64,000 bases of DNA, taken from positions 186,001 to 250,000 of the forward strand of contig LNEU01000015.1 in assembly GCA_001464355.1 (NCBI GenBank), written 5' to 3'. Positions 17,700 through 27,605 of the stretch are shown piece after piece (position 1 is the first letter of the stretch; each line of letters begins with the position of its first letter). The stretch comes from Burkholderiales bacterium Ga0077544. Lineage in GTDB: Bacteria; Pseudomonadota; Gammaproteobacteria; Burkholderiales; Burkholderiaceae_D. A program made the position numbers and the translations under genes. Below the pieces are notes generated by a model that saw only the letters and a program-made list of their open reading frames with translations, was not told the DNA's origin and ran no database searches.

Positions 17700-20342
17700 T
17701 CAGTCGAGCGGGAACCGGTGGGAGGAGCAGATCAGCGTCTCTGCTTCTTTTGCCGATAGCGGTGGAGAGAACAGGAAACCCTGTCCCAGATTGCAGCCCA
17801 TTTTTTTCAATTCACGAATATGACCTGTGGTTTCAACACCTTCGGCGATGGTTTGCAGATTCAGCGTTTGTGCGAGTGCCATCACCAGGCGAATAATCTC
17901 CCTATCGCTTTGCTTGGTATCCAGGCCGTGTACAAATGCTTTGTCGATTTTGAGTATATCGATAGGCAGTTTTTGCAGATACGCAAGCGAAGAATAACCG
18001 GTGCCGAAATCATCAAGTGCCAGACGCAGGCCGAGTTTTTTTAGCATGGATAGCGTTTCTATCGTTTGCAAAGGATTCGCCATGGCGGACGTTTCCGTTA
18101 TCTCCAGTTCTATCGAGTGCGGAATCACGCCGCTATTGCTCAGTATGTCGCGTACTTGCGTAAAAAAAGATGTGTGCAGCAATTGCCGCATCGAGACGTT
18201 GACCGCAACCGTGACGTTGCCCATGGCAGGATAGGTGACCTGCCATGCTGCGAGTTGTTTGCACGCTTGCTCCATGGCCCACATGCCGATAGGCACGACC
18301 ATGCCTGATGTTTCGGCAATAGGGATGAACTCGTTAGGAGATATCAATCCGTATTCGGGACTGTTCCAGCGCAGCAGCAATTCAAATCCCTTGACACTAC
18401 CGTCGGCCAGCGACACTTTGGGCTGATAAGCCACCGACAGTTCATTGCGTTCCAGCGCAAAACGCAAAGCCACGTCCATACGTGCATGTTTGGCAGATTT
18501 GCTTTGCAGTGCCGCATCGTAAATTTCTGCGCGATTGCGGCCGCGCTCCTTGGCCTGATACATCGCGGCATCGGCATCGCGTATCAAGTCGGCCGGGACC
18601 TGATGATCAGGACTCAATTGCGCAATCCCGATACTGGTTTGAATCTTGACGGCGATATTATCGAAAATAAGTGGTTCAGATACCGCATGCATGACAGCTT
18701 TAGCCTTGACGCTGGCTTCTGCCAAAGAAGAATTGGTCAGGATGACGAATTCATTGCCGCCAAAACGTGCGACGAAATCAGTTGCCGGCAAGGCACTCAC
18801 CAAACACTTGCTGATTTCGATCAGGCATTTGTCGCCAAAATCGTGACCATGCGTATCGTTGATGCTCTTGAAGAAGTCAATGTCGCAGAACAGCATGGTT
18901 AGACTGGACTGACGTTGTCGACTGACTTTCATGGCGGCGGCCAACGTATTGACGAGATAGCGGCGATTCGGCAAATCGGTGAGGATGTCGTGCATCGCCT
19001 GATATTCGATTTGCAACTCTGTGGTCTTGCGTTTGGTGATGTCGCGCGTCACGCCGAGTATGCCTATGGTTGTGCCCTTGGCATCACGCAATGGATATTT
19101 GCTGGTGTGAAACCAGCAATGCATATCGCTGTGCCAGAATCCCGGCATTTCCATATCCTGCAGCGGCACGCCGGTTTGCATCACTTGCAGATCTTGCTGC
19201 TGGATTTCATCGGCGATTTGCTGCGGAGTGAACTCGTCTTCTGCATTCGCCATTTTCATGCAGATGTCGTAAACTGTTTTGCCGCGCAATTCATCTTCGC
19301 TGGAATAGCCGAAATGTTGCTGGAATACCTGATTGCTGATGGTGAAACGACCTTCACGATCCTTGACGTAAATCATTGATGGGTTGAGATCGAGCACGGC
19401 GCGCAGCAATGTGGTTTCTTCCTGCAATTTCAGTTCTACGTCCTTGCGCAACGTGATGTCTTCCAGGCTGAACACCAGCCCGTTGATCGCGGAATCGTGC
19501 AGCATGTTGTAGCCACGCGTTTCCAGCCAGACCCAGTGTCCGTCTTTATGTTGCGTGCGATGACGCGAGAAGATGGCGCTATGTGGCGTGTTGCGCAGAT
19601 AACGGAGTTTTCTTTTGTGTTCTTCCTCTTCATCGGGATGCAGTACGGCTTGCAAACCATCGCGGATGATTTCATCCTGGTCGTAGCCGATCACTTCCTG
19701 CAGCGCAGGGTTGGCAAACTTGATTTGATAATTTTCATCGGTAATGATGAAAATATGACGAGTCACGCGCGCAATTGCATTGAAACGGCGCTCATTGGTA
19801 CGCGCCTGGCTGAGAGCGATGCGATTGATGTTCAGTGTTTTTGCCAGTAGCAAGGCGAGCCAGCCTATGCAGATAGTCGCAAAGAGTTCTGGCAACCAGT
19901 CTCCTATGGTGACACCAAAATGCACATTAATGCGATGACCGATAAACGCCACGGCGGCGATGACCACCATGGCAATCCTGCTGTGCAAAACCAGCGGGAA
20001 TACGCCTGCGATAGCGATTAACCAAGGCATAGGTAAAGCCGGCATCGCGTTTTGTGTTGATAGCGTTGCGATGGCGAAGGTTGCGATGCCGACTTCACAC
20101 AGCAGGAACTTAGTATTGAGCAGAATGGCTGTGCGCAGCCAGAAGTAACGGACAAAGGCGATCGTCAGCAGTGCGGTGAGAAGTACGGTTGCCAGCATGC
20201 CCGTGCGCGACAAGCTCAGGTGCCTGGCATAAATCAGCAGAACGACATGGAACACCAATGTGGCGTACAGCAGCAGGGAAGCGGTTCGGAAAATATCGCT
20301 TCCCGCGACGGCATTGACGGCACGTAGGGGTGTTTCCTTCAT
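17700..20342 (-). CDS. Membrane PAS-PAS-GGDEF-EAL protein with degenerate GGDEF
   Basis: 880-residue signalling protein for cyclic di-GMP turnover. The N-terminal 170 residues hold about five or six membrane helices. Two PAS domains follow (about 185-305 and 310-440, each with a typical DITxRK end), then GGDEF (about 450-610) and EAL (about 625-870). The GGDEF motif reads GGNEF (Asn530 replaces the metal-binding Asp) and no RxxD inhibitory site precedes it, so cyclase activity is doubtful. The EAL motif reads ELL (Glu654), but the other catalytic residues are present: VNVS, EITET, DDFGTG, IDKAF, AEGVE, GQGF. The likely activity is phosphodiesterase. The start overlaps the purT stop by one base (TAATG). 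Confidence 0.92.
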   Translation of the reverse strand: MKETPLRAVNAVAGSDIFRTASLLLYATLVFHVVLLIYARHLSLSRTGMLATVLLTALLTIAFVRYFWLRTAILLNTKFLLCEVGIATFAIATLSTQNAMPALPMPWLIAIAGVFPLVLHSRIAMVVIAAVAFIGHRINVHFGVTIGDWLPELFATICIGWLALLLAKTLNINRIALSQARTNERRFNAIARVTRHIFIITDENYQIKFANPALQEVIGYDQDEIIRDGLQAVLHPDEEEEHKRKLRYLRNTPHSAIFSRHRTQHKDGHWVWLETRGYNMLHDSAINGLVFSLEDITLRKDVELKLQEETTLLRAVLDLNPSMIYVKDREGRFTISNQVFQQHFGYSSEDELRGKTVYDICMKMANAEDEFTPQQIADEIQQQDLQVMQTGVPLQDMEMPGFWHSDMHCWFHTSKYPLRDAKGTTIGILGVTRDITKRKTTELQIEYQAMHDILTDLPNRRYLVNTLAAAMKVSRQRQSSLTMLFCDIDFFKSINDTHGHDFGDKCLIEISKCLVSALPATDFVARFGGNEFVILTNSSLAEASVKAKAVMHAVSEPLIFDNIAVKIQTSIGIAQLSPDHQVPADLIRDADAAMYQAKERGRNRAEIYDAALQSKSAKHARMDVALRFALERNELSVAYQPKVSLADGSVKGFELLLRWNSPEYGLISPNEFIPIAETSGMVVPIGMWAMEQACKQLAAWQVTYPAMGNVTVAVNVSMRQLLHTSFFTQVRDILSNSGVIPHSIELEITETSAMANPLQTIETLSMLKKLGLRLALDDFGTGYSSLAYLQKLPIDILKIDKAFVHGLDTKQSDREIIRLVMALAQTLNLQTIAEGVETTGHIRELKKMGCNLGQGFLFSPPLSAKEAETLICSSHRFPLD

Positions 20343-21562
20343 TAGGTTAGAGCGACCGGTTTTATTTTGCTTGCAGCAGCCTTGGCATTTTTACGTGCAG
20401 TTTCAACGTCTACTGCAGCTGCCAGCGCCACGCCCATGCGACGACGCGCAAACGATTCCGGCTTGCCGAACAGACGGAGATCGGTACCTGGTATTTGCAA
20501 TGCTTCGGCGACGCCTTCAAATGCGACGACTTTGGCATCGTGCTGACCGTAAATCACGGCCGAAGCGGCTGCTGTCTTCAGTGCGACATTCACGGGTAGA
20601 CCGAGTATCGCCTTGGCATGTAATTCAAATTCACTTTGTTCCTGGCTGGCCATCGTGACCATGCCTGTGTCATGCGGACGCGGACTGACTTCCGAGAACC
20701 AGACCATATCGTGTTTGACGAAGAGTTCTACGCCGAACAGGCCCAAGCCACCGAGATTATCAGTAACTTTCTTTGCGATATCGTGCGCTTTCTGCAATGC
20801 GCCAGGATGCATCGCTTGCGGTTGCCATGACTCAACATAATCGCCATTGACCTGCACATGACCGATGGGCTCGCAGAAATGCGTATGTACTTCGCCATCG
20901 GCTCCGATGGCACGCACCGTCAGCAAAGTGATTTCGTAATCGAAATCAATGAAGCCTTCTACGATCACCCTGCCTGCATCGACACGGCCACCTGAGGCAG
21001 CGCAATCCCATGCTGATTCAACATCGGCAATACTGTTCAGCTTGGATTGGCCCTTGCCGGACGATGACATCACTGGTTTGACTACACAGGGAAAACCGAT
21101 TTCAGCGGCACCGGCCTTGAGTTCTTTCAAGCTGTCGGCAAAGCGATAAGGAGAAGTGGCTACGCCTAATTCTTCCGCAGCCAGACGGCGTATACCTTCT
21201 CTATCCATCGTCAGCCATGCTGCACGTGCGGTTGGTATCACGCGCACGAGACCTGCATTTTCCATTTCCATCAAGGTGGTCGTTGCGATGGCCTCGATTT
21301 CTGGCACGATCAGATCGGGTTTTTCCTGATTGATCAATTCCGCAAGTGCAACACCATCCGTCATGTCAATCACGTACGCACGATGCGCGACTTGATGGCC
21401 TGGCGCATTGGCGTATCGATCCACTGCAATCACTTCCACCCCCAGGCGTTGCAGTGAAATGATCACTTCCTTGCCCAGTTCACCGGAGCCCAGCAACATG
21501 ACTTTAGTGGCGGTGGAGGATAGGGGAGTACCGATGCGAGGAGTGATGTTGCTTTTAATCAT
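20342..21562 (-). CDS. purT: PurT, formate-dependent GAR transformylase
   Basis: ATP-grasp enzyme that makes formylglycinamide ribonucleotide from GAR, formate and ATP, bypassing the folate-dependent PurN. The 406 residues compare with about 392 in E. coli, with a short N-terminal extension. Motifs: [34 protein letters not shown] (ATP-binding), [14 protein letters not shown] and [13 protein letters not shown]. The signalling gene downstream starts on the purT stop. Its use of formate links loosely to the formate dehydrogenase region, though they are 17 kb apart. Confidence 0.96.
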   Translation of the reverse strand: MIKSNITPRIGTPLSSTATKVMLLGSGELGKEVIISLQRLGVEVIAVDRYANAPGHQVAHRAYVIDMTDGVALAELINQEKPDLIVPEIEAIATTTLMEMENAGLVRVIPTARAAWLTMDREGIRRLAAEELGVATSPYRFADSLKELKAGAAEIGFPCVVKPVMSSSGKGQSKLNSIADVESAWDCAASGGRVDAGRVIVEGFIDFDYEITLLTVRAIGADGEVHTHFCEPIGHVQVNGDYVESWQPQAMHPGALQKAHDIAKKVTDNLGGLGLFGVELFVKHDMVWFSEVSPRPHDTGMVTMASQEQSEFELHAKAILGLPVNVALKTAAASAVIYGQHDAKVVAFEGVAEALQIPGTDLRLFGKPESFARRRMGVALAAAVDVETARKNAKAAASKIKPVALT

Positions 21563-21711
21563 GGCGAAAATTCTGGGAAGGCGGTGAGCCTTCGTATCGT
21601 GTTGGGAAGGGATGTATTAGCATACAGACAATAGCAAATCTTGCTTCTTTTGGACAGAGCAAATTGCATGCAGTCAGCGTTTATAAAGGCAAAAAAAGCG
21701 CGCCGAGCAAG

Positions 21712-21750
21712 CAAAAAAAAACTGCCAGAAACTCTCTGGCAGTTTTTTAT
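21712..21750 (-). terminator. Terminator of the MHS transporter gene
   Basis: A 9-bp stem ACTGCCAGA / TCTGGCAGT with a 5-base loop lies between an A-run (21713-21721) and a T-run (21743-21748). It could stop transcription in both directions. It sits about 40 bases past the transporter stop codon on the minus strand. Confidence 0.88.
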
Positions 21751-21791
21751 TCGAAAATTTCTCGAACGAAATACTTGATGCTAATCAAGCA

Positions 21792-23453
21792 TTAGTCGTT
21801 TGCGTAGATGTCGTTGTCTTTGGTTTCCTTGACGAAAATCATACCGACTACAAAGGTAATCAACGCAATGATGATCGGGTACCAGAGACCATAATAAATA
21901 TCGCCTTTGAACGCAACCAGAGCAAACGCTGTGGTTGGCAGCAAGCCGCCGAACCAGCCGTTACCGATATGATATGGCAGGGACATCGACGTGTAACGAA
22001 TGCGGGTTGGGAACATTTCCACCAGCATCGCTGCGATCGGGCCATAGACCATTGTTACGTAGATCACCAGAATGAACAGCAACAGCAAGGTCATAGGGTA
22101 ATTGATTTGCGACGAGTCAGCCTTGGTTGGATAACCGGCAGCCTTGATCGCATCAGCCAACTCTTTCGAGAAAGCTTTACCTTTTGCATCAGCTTCTTCT
22201 TTCGACAAGCCATTCGCGTCGTAAGACGTGATCACTGTGTCGCCGATTTTGACGGTTGCAGTTGTGCCTGGAGCTGCATCAACATTCGAGTAGGCAACCG
22301 AAGCAGCAGCCAGTTTGCCTTTCACGATGTCGCATGACGAGGTGAATTTTTTGGTGCCAGTTGGGTTGAACTGGAATTGGCAAGTTGCGGGATCAGCAGT
22401 TACGACCACTGGTGCATTTTTCAATGCAGCTTCCAATGCTGGATTGGCATAATGAGTCAATGCGCCGAAGATCGGAAAGTAAGTCAACGCAGCAATCAGG
22501 CAGCCTGCCATGATGATCGGTTTGCGGCCGATTTTATCGGACAGCGAACCGAAGATCACGAAGAATGGTGTTGCCAGCAGCAAGGAAGCTGCGATCAGGA
22601 TGTTGGCAGTTGGGCCATCGACCTTCAGCGTTTGCGTCAGGAAGAACAGAGCATAGAACTGACCGGTATACCAAACCACTGCTTGACCTGCGGTAAGACC
22701 TACCAGTGCCAGGATGACGATTTTCAGATTTTTCCATTGACCGAATGATTCCGTCAATGGTGCCTTGGATGTTTTACCTTCTGACTTCATTTTCAGGAAG
22801 GCAGGGGATTCAGCCATAGACAGACGAATCCAGACCGAGATGCCGAGCATGAATATCGACAGCAGGAAAGGAATGCGCCAGCCCCAGTCGGCAAATGCCT
22901 CTTCGCCGATGGCAGTACGTGTGCCCAGAATCACCAGCAAGGACATGAACAAGCCCATGGTCGCCGTGGTTTGTATCCATGAAGTGAATGCGCCACGCTT
23001 GTCGTGCGGAGCATGTTCAGCCACATACGTAGCTGCACCGCCGTATTCACCGCCCAATGCCAAACCCTGCAGAATACGCAGAATGATCAGGATGATAGGC
23101 GCAGCGATACCGATGGATGCGTAGGTAGGCAGCAGACCGACGATGAAAGTCGATGCGCCCATGATGACGATGGTGACGAGGAAGGTGTATTTACGACCAA
23201 TCATGTCGCCCAGACGACCGAATACGATCGCGCCGAACGGTCGCACGATAAAGCCGGCCGCGAAGGCGAGCAGTGCGAAAATGAAAGCGGTGTTTGGATC
23301 GGTGCCAGCGAAAAACTGCTTGGCAATAATGGCAGCTAGCGAACCGTACAAGTAGAAGTCGTACCATTCAAATACGGTGCCCAGAGAAGACGCGAAAATA
23401 ACTTTTCGTTCCTCCGGGGTGATGCCGCGACTGTCGGTCGATACTGTGGCCAT
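21792..23453 (-). CDS. MFS transporter, metabolite:H+ symporter (MHS) family
   Basis: A 553-residue inner-membrane symporter. The ATG at 23453 with an AAGGAG Shine-Dalgarno is chosen over the track start 26 codons upstream. The MHS signatures are present: SSLGTVFEWYDFYLYG at helix 1, GRLGDMIGRKYTF in loop 2-3, ALGGEYGGAATYVAEHAP in helix 4, and GSLSDKIGRKP in loop 8-9. About 100 extra residues follow helix 9-10, a hydrophilic segment containing two cysteines (CQFQFNP and SSCDIVKG) that may form a disulfide outside the membrane. The substrate (organic acid, proline/betaine or similar) cannot be read from sequence. Confidence 0.9.
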   Translation of the reverse strand: MATVSTDSRGITPEERKVIFASSLGTVFEWYDFYLYGSLAAIIAKQFFAGTDPNTAFIFALLAFAAGFIVRPFGAIVFGRLGDMIGRKYTFLVTIVIMGASTFIVGLLPTYASIGIAAPIILIILRILQGLALGGEYGGAATYVAEHAPHDKRGAFTSWIQTTATMGLFMSLLVILGTRTAIGEEAFADWGWRIPFLLSIFMLGISVWIRLSMAESPAFLKMKSEGKTSKAPLTESFGQWKNLKIVILALVGLTAGQAVVWYTGQFYALFFLTQTLKVDGPTANILIAASLLLATPFFVIFGSLSDKIGRKPIIMAGCLIAALTYFPIFGALTHYANPALEAALKNAPVVVTADPATCQFQFNPTGTKKFTSSCDIVKGKLAAASVAYSNVDAAPGTTATVKIGDTVITSYDANGLSKEEADAKGKAFSKELADAIKAAGYPTKADSSQINYPMTLLLLFILVIYVTMVYGPIAAMLVEMFPTRIRYTSMSLPYHIGNGWFGGLLPTTAFALVAFKGDIYYGLWYPIIIALITFVVGMIFVKETKDNDIYAND

Positions 23454-23755
23454 GCTCGTCTCCTTAAAATTATTAATAGAATGCGGTGGCACATTCCTGT
23501 ATTGGGTAAGCGACCCGAGTGTGCGACTCAAACCTTACGCGATGCTTGCTTAAGCTTACGTAGCGCTTACATATTGCGTGTATCGATTTTGCGTTGCAGC
23601 AAACGTAAAATCAGGCTGATGGCGTTGTGTGCGTCTTGATTGCGAATTTTTGAAGCCGCGTGTTGCACGATGCAACCGGGGTCAGTTGACGAACAATTCT
23701 TACGTGAAACGCAGATGGCTCTAAAATGACGCCATTTTGTAATAGAAGAATCACG
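23454..23755. other. Divergent intergenic region, MHS transporter / thioesterase
   Basis: About 300 bases between divergent genes, presumably holding both promoters. A TTGACG hexamer occurs at 23685-23690 and a TAAAAT at 23722-23727, but they are 31 bases apart, too far to pair. No further structure is convincing. Confidence 0.4.
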
Positions 23756-24217
23756 ATGATGAACCCACCCAACAATCCTGCGATTAAGTCGGAGCCGACA
23801 GCATCGGCTTCACCGAGCATCCCGTTTTTGCAAGAACTGGGAATTAAAGTTGTAGAGTCCGGTGGCGGTCAGGCACAGGTCGAGTTGACCTTGCAGGCCT
23901 GCCATCTGAATGGCTGGCAGGTTGCGCATGGCGGCGTGATCATGACCATGCTCGATAACGTGATGTCACTGGCAGGACGTTCGATGGAGCCGGATATTCG
24001 CGGTGGCGTCACGGTAGAAATGAAAACCAGCTTCATGCAGCCAGGCGGCACAGAGGGCTGCAGACTGATTGCAAAGGGCAAGGTGGCGCATGCGTCGACC
24101 AGCATTTATTTTTGCGAAGGCGAATTGTGGAATGGTGACAAGCTGGTGGCAAAAGCGACCGGCACGTTCAAATTTCTTCGTCGTACCGATGTCGCTAAAA
24201 AATTGAGCCAGACATAA
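23756..24217 (+). CDS. PaaI-family hotdog-fold thioesterase
   Basis: About 153 residues from the ATG-ATG pair at 23756; the track start 10 codons upstream looks like 5' leader. The PaaI/YbgC-type hotdog thioesterase segment is visible: NGWQVAHGGVIMTMLDNVMS (the HGG loop and catalytic acidic residue) followed by TVEMKTSFMQPG. The family hydrolyses acyl-CoA thioesters; the specific substrate is unknown. The SDR gene follows 31 bases downstream and is probably co-transcribed. Confidence 0.85.
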   Translation: MMNPPNNPAIKSEPTASASPSIPFLQELGIKVVESGGGQAQVELTLQACHLNGWQVAHGGVIMTMLDNVMSLAGRSMEPDIRGGVTVEMKTSFMQPGGTEGCRLIAKGKVAHASTSIYFCEGELWNGDKLVAKATGTFKFLRRTDVAKKLSQT

Positions 24218-24248
24218 TCCTTCAGTCATCCGTCAACCGAAAGCACGC

Positions 24249-25151
24249 ATGAAACAATTTCAGGACAGAGTTGCTGTGATTACCGGTGCAGCCAGCGGCT
24301 TCGGGCGCGAGTTTGCGATGATGGGTGCACGGCTGGGTATGAAGCTGGTGCTGGCCGATGTGCAAATCGATGCCTTGAAAATAGTGGAAACGGAACTAGT
24401 GGAGCAAGGTGCGCAAGTACTGGCCGTTCATTGCGATGTGAGCAAGGCAGAACAAGTGCAGGCTTTGGCCGATGCAGCGATGGCACGCTTCGGTGCGGTG
24501 CATCTGCTATTTAATAATGCCGGTGTGGCTGGTGGCGGCCTGATTTGGGAAAACTCGCAAGCAGATTGGGATTGGGTATTGGGTGTCAATTTGTTCGGCG
24601 TGATTCACGGCGTGCGTATCTTTACGTCTTTGATGCTGGAATGTGCAAAGCGCGATCCGGCGTATGAAGGTCATATCGTCAATACCGCCTCGGTTGCGGG
24701 CTTGCAGAATGCTCCGACGATGGGGATTTATAACGTATCCAAGCACGCGGTCGTGTCGCTGACGGAAACCCTTTGTCAGGACTTGCGACTGGTGACATCG
24801 TCTATCAGTACGTCGGTTTTATGTCCTTTTTTTGTGCCGACTGCGATACATCAATCCGAGCGTAATCGTCCGGATGAAATGCACAATGACGCTGCGCCGA
24901 CTGTGAGCCAGCGGGCGGCGCAATCGTTCTCTGAAAAAGCGGTGGTGTCGGGAAGAATTTCGGCGATGCAGATTGCGGAATTGACTTTCGACGCAGTGCG
25001 TAACGATCAGTTTTATATTTTTTCCGAACCCGAATCGCTGATCAATGCGCGCAAGCGGATGGAAGATATTCTGCAACAGCGCAATCCCTACGATCCTTAT
25101 GAGGACATGCCGCACATCCGTGAATTACTGAAAGCGAAGCTGGCGCGCTGA
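24249..25151 (+). CDS. SDR family NAD(P)-dependent oxidoreductase
   Basis: A 300-residue classical short-chain dehydrogenase/reductase. The cofactor motif TGAASGFGREFA is near residue 12 and the NNAG strand at about 90. Ser sits in NTASVAGL and the active-site YNVSK at about 160. An Asp in VLADVQ after strand 2 suggests NAD preference. The C-terminus (about residues 200-300) is longer than in minimal SDRs. Substrate unknown. Confidence 0.9.
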   Translation: MKQFQDRVAVITGAASGFGREFAMMGARLGMKLVLADVQIDALKIVETELVEQGAQVLAVHCDVSKAEQVQALADAAMARFGAVHLLFNNAGVAGGGLIWENSQADWDWVLGVNLFGVIHGVRIFTSLMLECAKRDPAYEGHIVNTASVAGLQNAPTMGIYNVSKHAVVSLTETLCQDLRLVTSSISTSVLCPFFVPTAIHQSERNRPDEMHNDAAPTVSQRAAQSFSEKAVVSGRISAMQIAELTFDAVRNDQFYIFSEPESLINARKRMEDILQQRNPYDPYEDMPHIRELLKAKLAR

Positions 25152-25230
25152 TTACATCAGCTGAACGTGGTAGTGATGCTAATGGCGGGGCGGACAATCA
25201 AACTCATAATCCGATTCACAACATGATTCA

Positions 25231-25270
25231 TAATCGGACTCAAAATCGGACTCAAAATCAGATTCCTAAT
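25231..25270. repeat. Short 12-bp tandem repeat
   Basis: Three imperfect units of the form AAATCGGACTCA, AAATCGGACTCA and AAATCAGATTCC, preceded by related ATAATCCGATTCA text, fill the gap after the SDR gene. The gap has no gene. Confidence 0.6.
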
Positions 25271-25305
25271 CAAGCGCTAATGGAAGAATTAGCCTGTCAA
25301 TAACT

Positions 25306-26088
25306 TCAATATCCTTTGGTGCACTGGCCGCGATGCGGGGCACGTGCCGGTAAAGGTGGCATTGCCACTGCCGGGCGCTCTATCAGTACTGGTGGCTGAT
25401 CGTTTTGCAGTTTAACCAGTGTCGAGACGCGGGTGCCGTAATCCGGTGTTTCGATGCAAACGGCAGACAGCAAACGTTCGCGTTCGAGGCTGACGCCGGT
25501 TTTTGGCAAGCGGCAATCGGATGCGCATGTCGTATCCGACAACATTTCGAAGAAGGCATCTTCCGGCGCACCCTGACACAACAAGCTGGCAAATTCCGCC
25601 TTGGTGCTGACGACCTTGGGCCACGCACAATCGAGCAGGGAGTTGGATAAACCGTACATTCCTTGCTTGAGCGGTTTGCCGTTGCGCTCGTCGTTTCCCC
25701 CACGATTTGAATACCAGATCAATTCGCTTGCATTGCCGATCAATAAATTGAAGCCGTTATAGTCTGCCGCAGAGGCTGAAATTGCCTGCACGTAGTCAGC
25801 TGGCGTCATTTCTCCTGCCAGATAATTCAATACCAGATTGCCGCGTGTCGGCGCGTCGGCGCGCGTTTCGGAAGGAGCACGAATATTGGTGATTGCGGCA
25901 AAGCGTCCATCGCGTGTAATACCCATCCAGGTACCGCCGCCTTGCAAGTCGCGACCAGCATAAATATGGGGATGGTCGTGCCACCAGGCGGCAGCGCTGG
26001 CAGGTCTGTCGTAGAACTCGTCACGATTGCCAGCTGCAAGCAGTGGCATATTCGGCATTACTTGCCAGGCAAAGACGATCAAGCACAT
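25306..26088 (-). CDS. NRDE (TANGO2-like) family protein
   Basis: 260 residues with the family-defining NRDE motif (AGNRDEFYDRP near residue 20) and an N-terminal MCLIVFAW whose Cys2 is in the position of an Ntn-hydrolase nucleophile. GGGTWMG and NIR motifs follow. The family's biochemical role is unsettled; TANGO2 homologues have been linked to haem handling. Its start overlaps the DUF4936 gene's end by 10 bases, so the two are co-translated. Confidence 0.85.
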   Translation of the reverse strand: MCLIVFAWQVMPNMPLLAAGNRDEFYDRPASAAAWWHDHPHIYAGRDLQGGGTWMGITRDGRFAAITNIRAPSETRADAPTRGNLVLNYLAGEMTPADYVQAISASAADYNGFNLLIGNASELIWYSNRGGNDERNGKPLKQGMYGLSNSLLDCAWPKVVSTKAEFASLLCQGAPEDAFFEMLSDTTCASDCRLPKTGVSLERERLLSAVCIETPDYGTRVSTLVKLQNDQPPVLIERPAVAMPPLPARAPHRGQCTKGY

Positions 26089-26366
26089 AAAGTTAAATCC
26101 AGAAAATATTCTACATGACGTTTTCCGACGATCATTGATGGTAACGCAGTCGTCGCAACCGCCTGTTCCAGCTTTGCTTCAAAACCCTCAGCTACCTCCA
26201 GATAGACTTCCATCCACGTATGCAAGCCATCCTGTTCTTCAGGGCGTCGCTTGAGCGCGGTACGAACGCCATATTCACGGGCGAGATTATCCTGCAACTG
26301 CGTAATTTTTGTCAGGAACACCGCAGTGTCGGCAGCTTGTACGCGGTAATAAACATAGAGATCCAT
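26079..26366 (-). CDS. DUF4936 family protein
   Basis: 95 residues beginning MDLYVYYRV, recognisable as the DUF4936 family found in betaproteobacteria next to ygfZ or NRDE genes. It looks like a small ferredoxin-like alpha/beta fold with no catalytic motif. Function unknown. It lies between ygfZ and the NRDE gene, all on the minus strand. Confidence 0.75.
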   Translation of the reverse strand: MDLYVYYRVQAADTAVFLTKITQLQDNLAREYGVRTALKRRPEEQDGLHTWMEVYLEVAEGFEAKLEQAVATTALPSMIVGKRHVEYFLDLTLCA

Positions 26367-26404
26367 TGCGTATCGTCCGTACCATGAAACGTTTCAAATA
26401 AATA

Positions 26405-27463
26405 TCAAACCGGATCGGTCAGAAGATAAGGCAGTGGCTGAAAGGATAATGCCGGGCCATTTGCCGAGCCTAGCCTTACTTCCGATTCAGTGGCTGCCAG
26501 TTTGATCTCAACCAGGCAATTGATTTCCTGCGCATTGCTGCGCTCGGCATTCACCACCATGCCACATGGCTGTTCGGGATCGTTAACAGAGAAAATTTCG
26601 GTGCCGGCTTCTGCACTTTGAGCCGTGACGCTGGCATGCATCATGCGGCGCTTGAGTTTGCCCAGATACTGACTGCGTGCAACGATTTCCTGTCCTGGAT
26701 AACAACCCTTCTTGAAGTTGACGCCGCCGATCAACTCAAAATTGATCATTTGCGGTACGAACTTCTCTTGCGTGACGGTCGTGATATGCGGCACGCCGCC
26801 ATCTATTTCAGCCAGACGCCAGGCAACTGCGCCACTAGGCTGCAGAATTTTTGTCAGCATTGGCCATGCATCTATCGCGTGCGCTTCAGTCGTTATCCAT
26901 TGATAACGTGGCACTTCAAATGCATTGGGATGGCGGATCAGTGTGCCGGCAGATGTTTCGACCTTGCCATAAATTGCTACAGGCAAAGTCGGGAACCAAG
27001 GCATCAAGGCAGTGGCGGCAGCAGGGCCGGACACACCAAGTATGACTTGATCTTGCGTGATGTCCGTTAGCTTGGCTTTCGCGCGCAGGATGAACATGTG
27101 CAGGCGTTTTTGTACGCCAGCCTGAATGTCGCGTGGCAATTGCAGCATGACGCCGTCAGCAGTTTTCCAGATCAGCATGCTGGCCAGCAAACGCCCTTTG
27201 GGCGAGCAATAACCAGCCAGTCGGGCTTCATCGTTTTCCAGATGTTCGACGTCATTGGTCAGTTGATTATGCAAAAAATGAGCGGCATCTTCACCTGTGG
27301 CCGAGATCAATCCGAGATGGCTCAGGGGAGCAACAAAATTATCCCGCGCTGTGTCGACCGGCGTGTCTGCCCCGAAAGACAATACTTCAGATACCGCTTC
27401 TTTACTGGCGGGCACGCTCAATTGCGCACCGTGTTCAGCCAGAAATTTCAACCATGTGTTCAT
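26405..27463 (-). CDS. ygfZ: YgfZ/GcvT-domain folate-binding protein
   Basis: A tetrahydrofolate-binding protein that supports Fe-S cluster enzymes such as MiaB. The ATG at 27463 (MNTWLKFL) gives 352 residues and removes a 20-residue hydrophobic leader in the track ORF that has no support. The signature KKGCYPGQE, with the essential Cys, is near residue 235, preceded by NQLTNDV and YCSPKGRLLA at the N-terminal domain. It is divergent from mltG, as in many betaproteobacteria. Confidence 0.93.
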   Translation of the reverse strand: MNTWLKFLAEHGAQLSVPASKEAVSEVLSFGADTPVDTARDNFVAPLSHLGLISATGEDAAHFLHNQLTNDVEHLENDEARLAGYCSPKGRLLASMLIWKTADGVMLQLPRDIQAGVQKRLHMFILRAKAKLTDITQDQVILGVSGPAAATALMPWFPTLPVAIYGKVETSAGTLIRHPNAFEVPRYQWITTEAHAIDAWPMLTKILQPSGAVAWRLAEIDGGVPHITTVTQEKFVPQMINFELIGGVNFKKGCYPGQEIVARSQYLGKLKRRMMHASVTAQSAEAGTEIFSVNDPEQPCGMVVNAERSNAQEINCLVEIKLAATESEVRLGSANGPALSFQPLPYLLTDPV

Positions 27464-27605
27464 AGATTCGATCAATAAATTAGCGCAATAAATGAAGGCA
27501 AAAACTGCTTCAGCCATTATCATTAGTGTCTGATTATAGTGGCGTGGGAAAAACGCGTGCTATCCCCGTCGATTTGCATTTGATTTTAGCGAGCCCTTGT
27601 TTTTG

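Noticed and set aside
23685-23727. TTGACG and TAAAAT as a promoter for the thioesterase gene
   Set aside because: The spacer is 31 bases, too long for a sigma-70 promoter.
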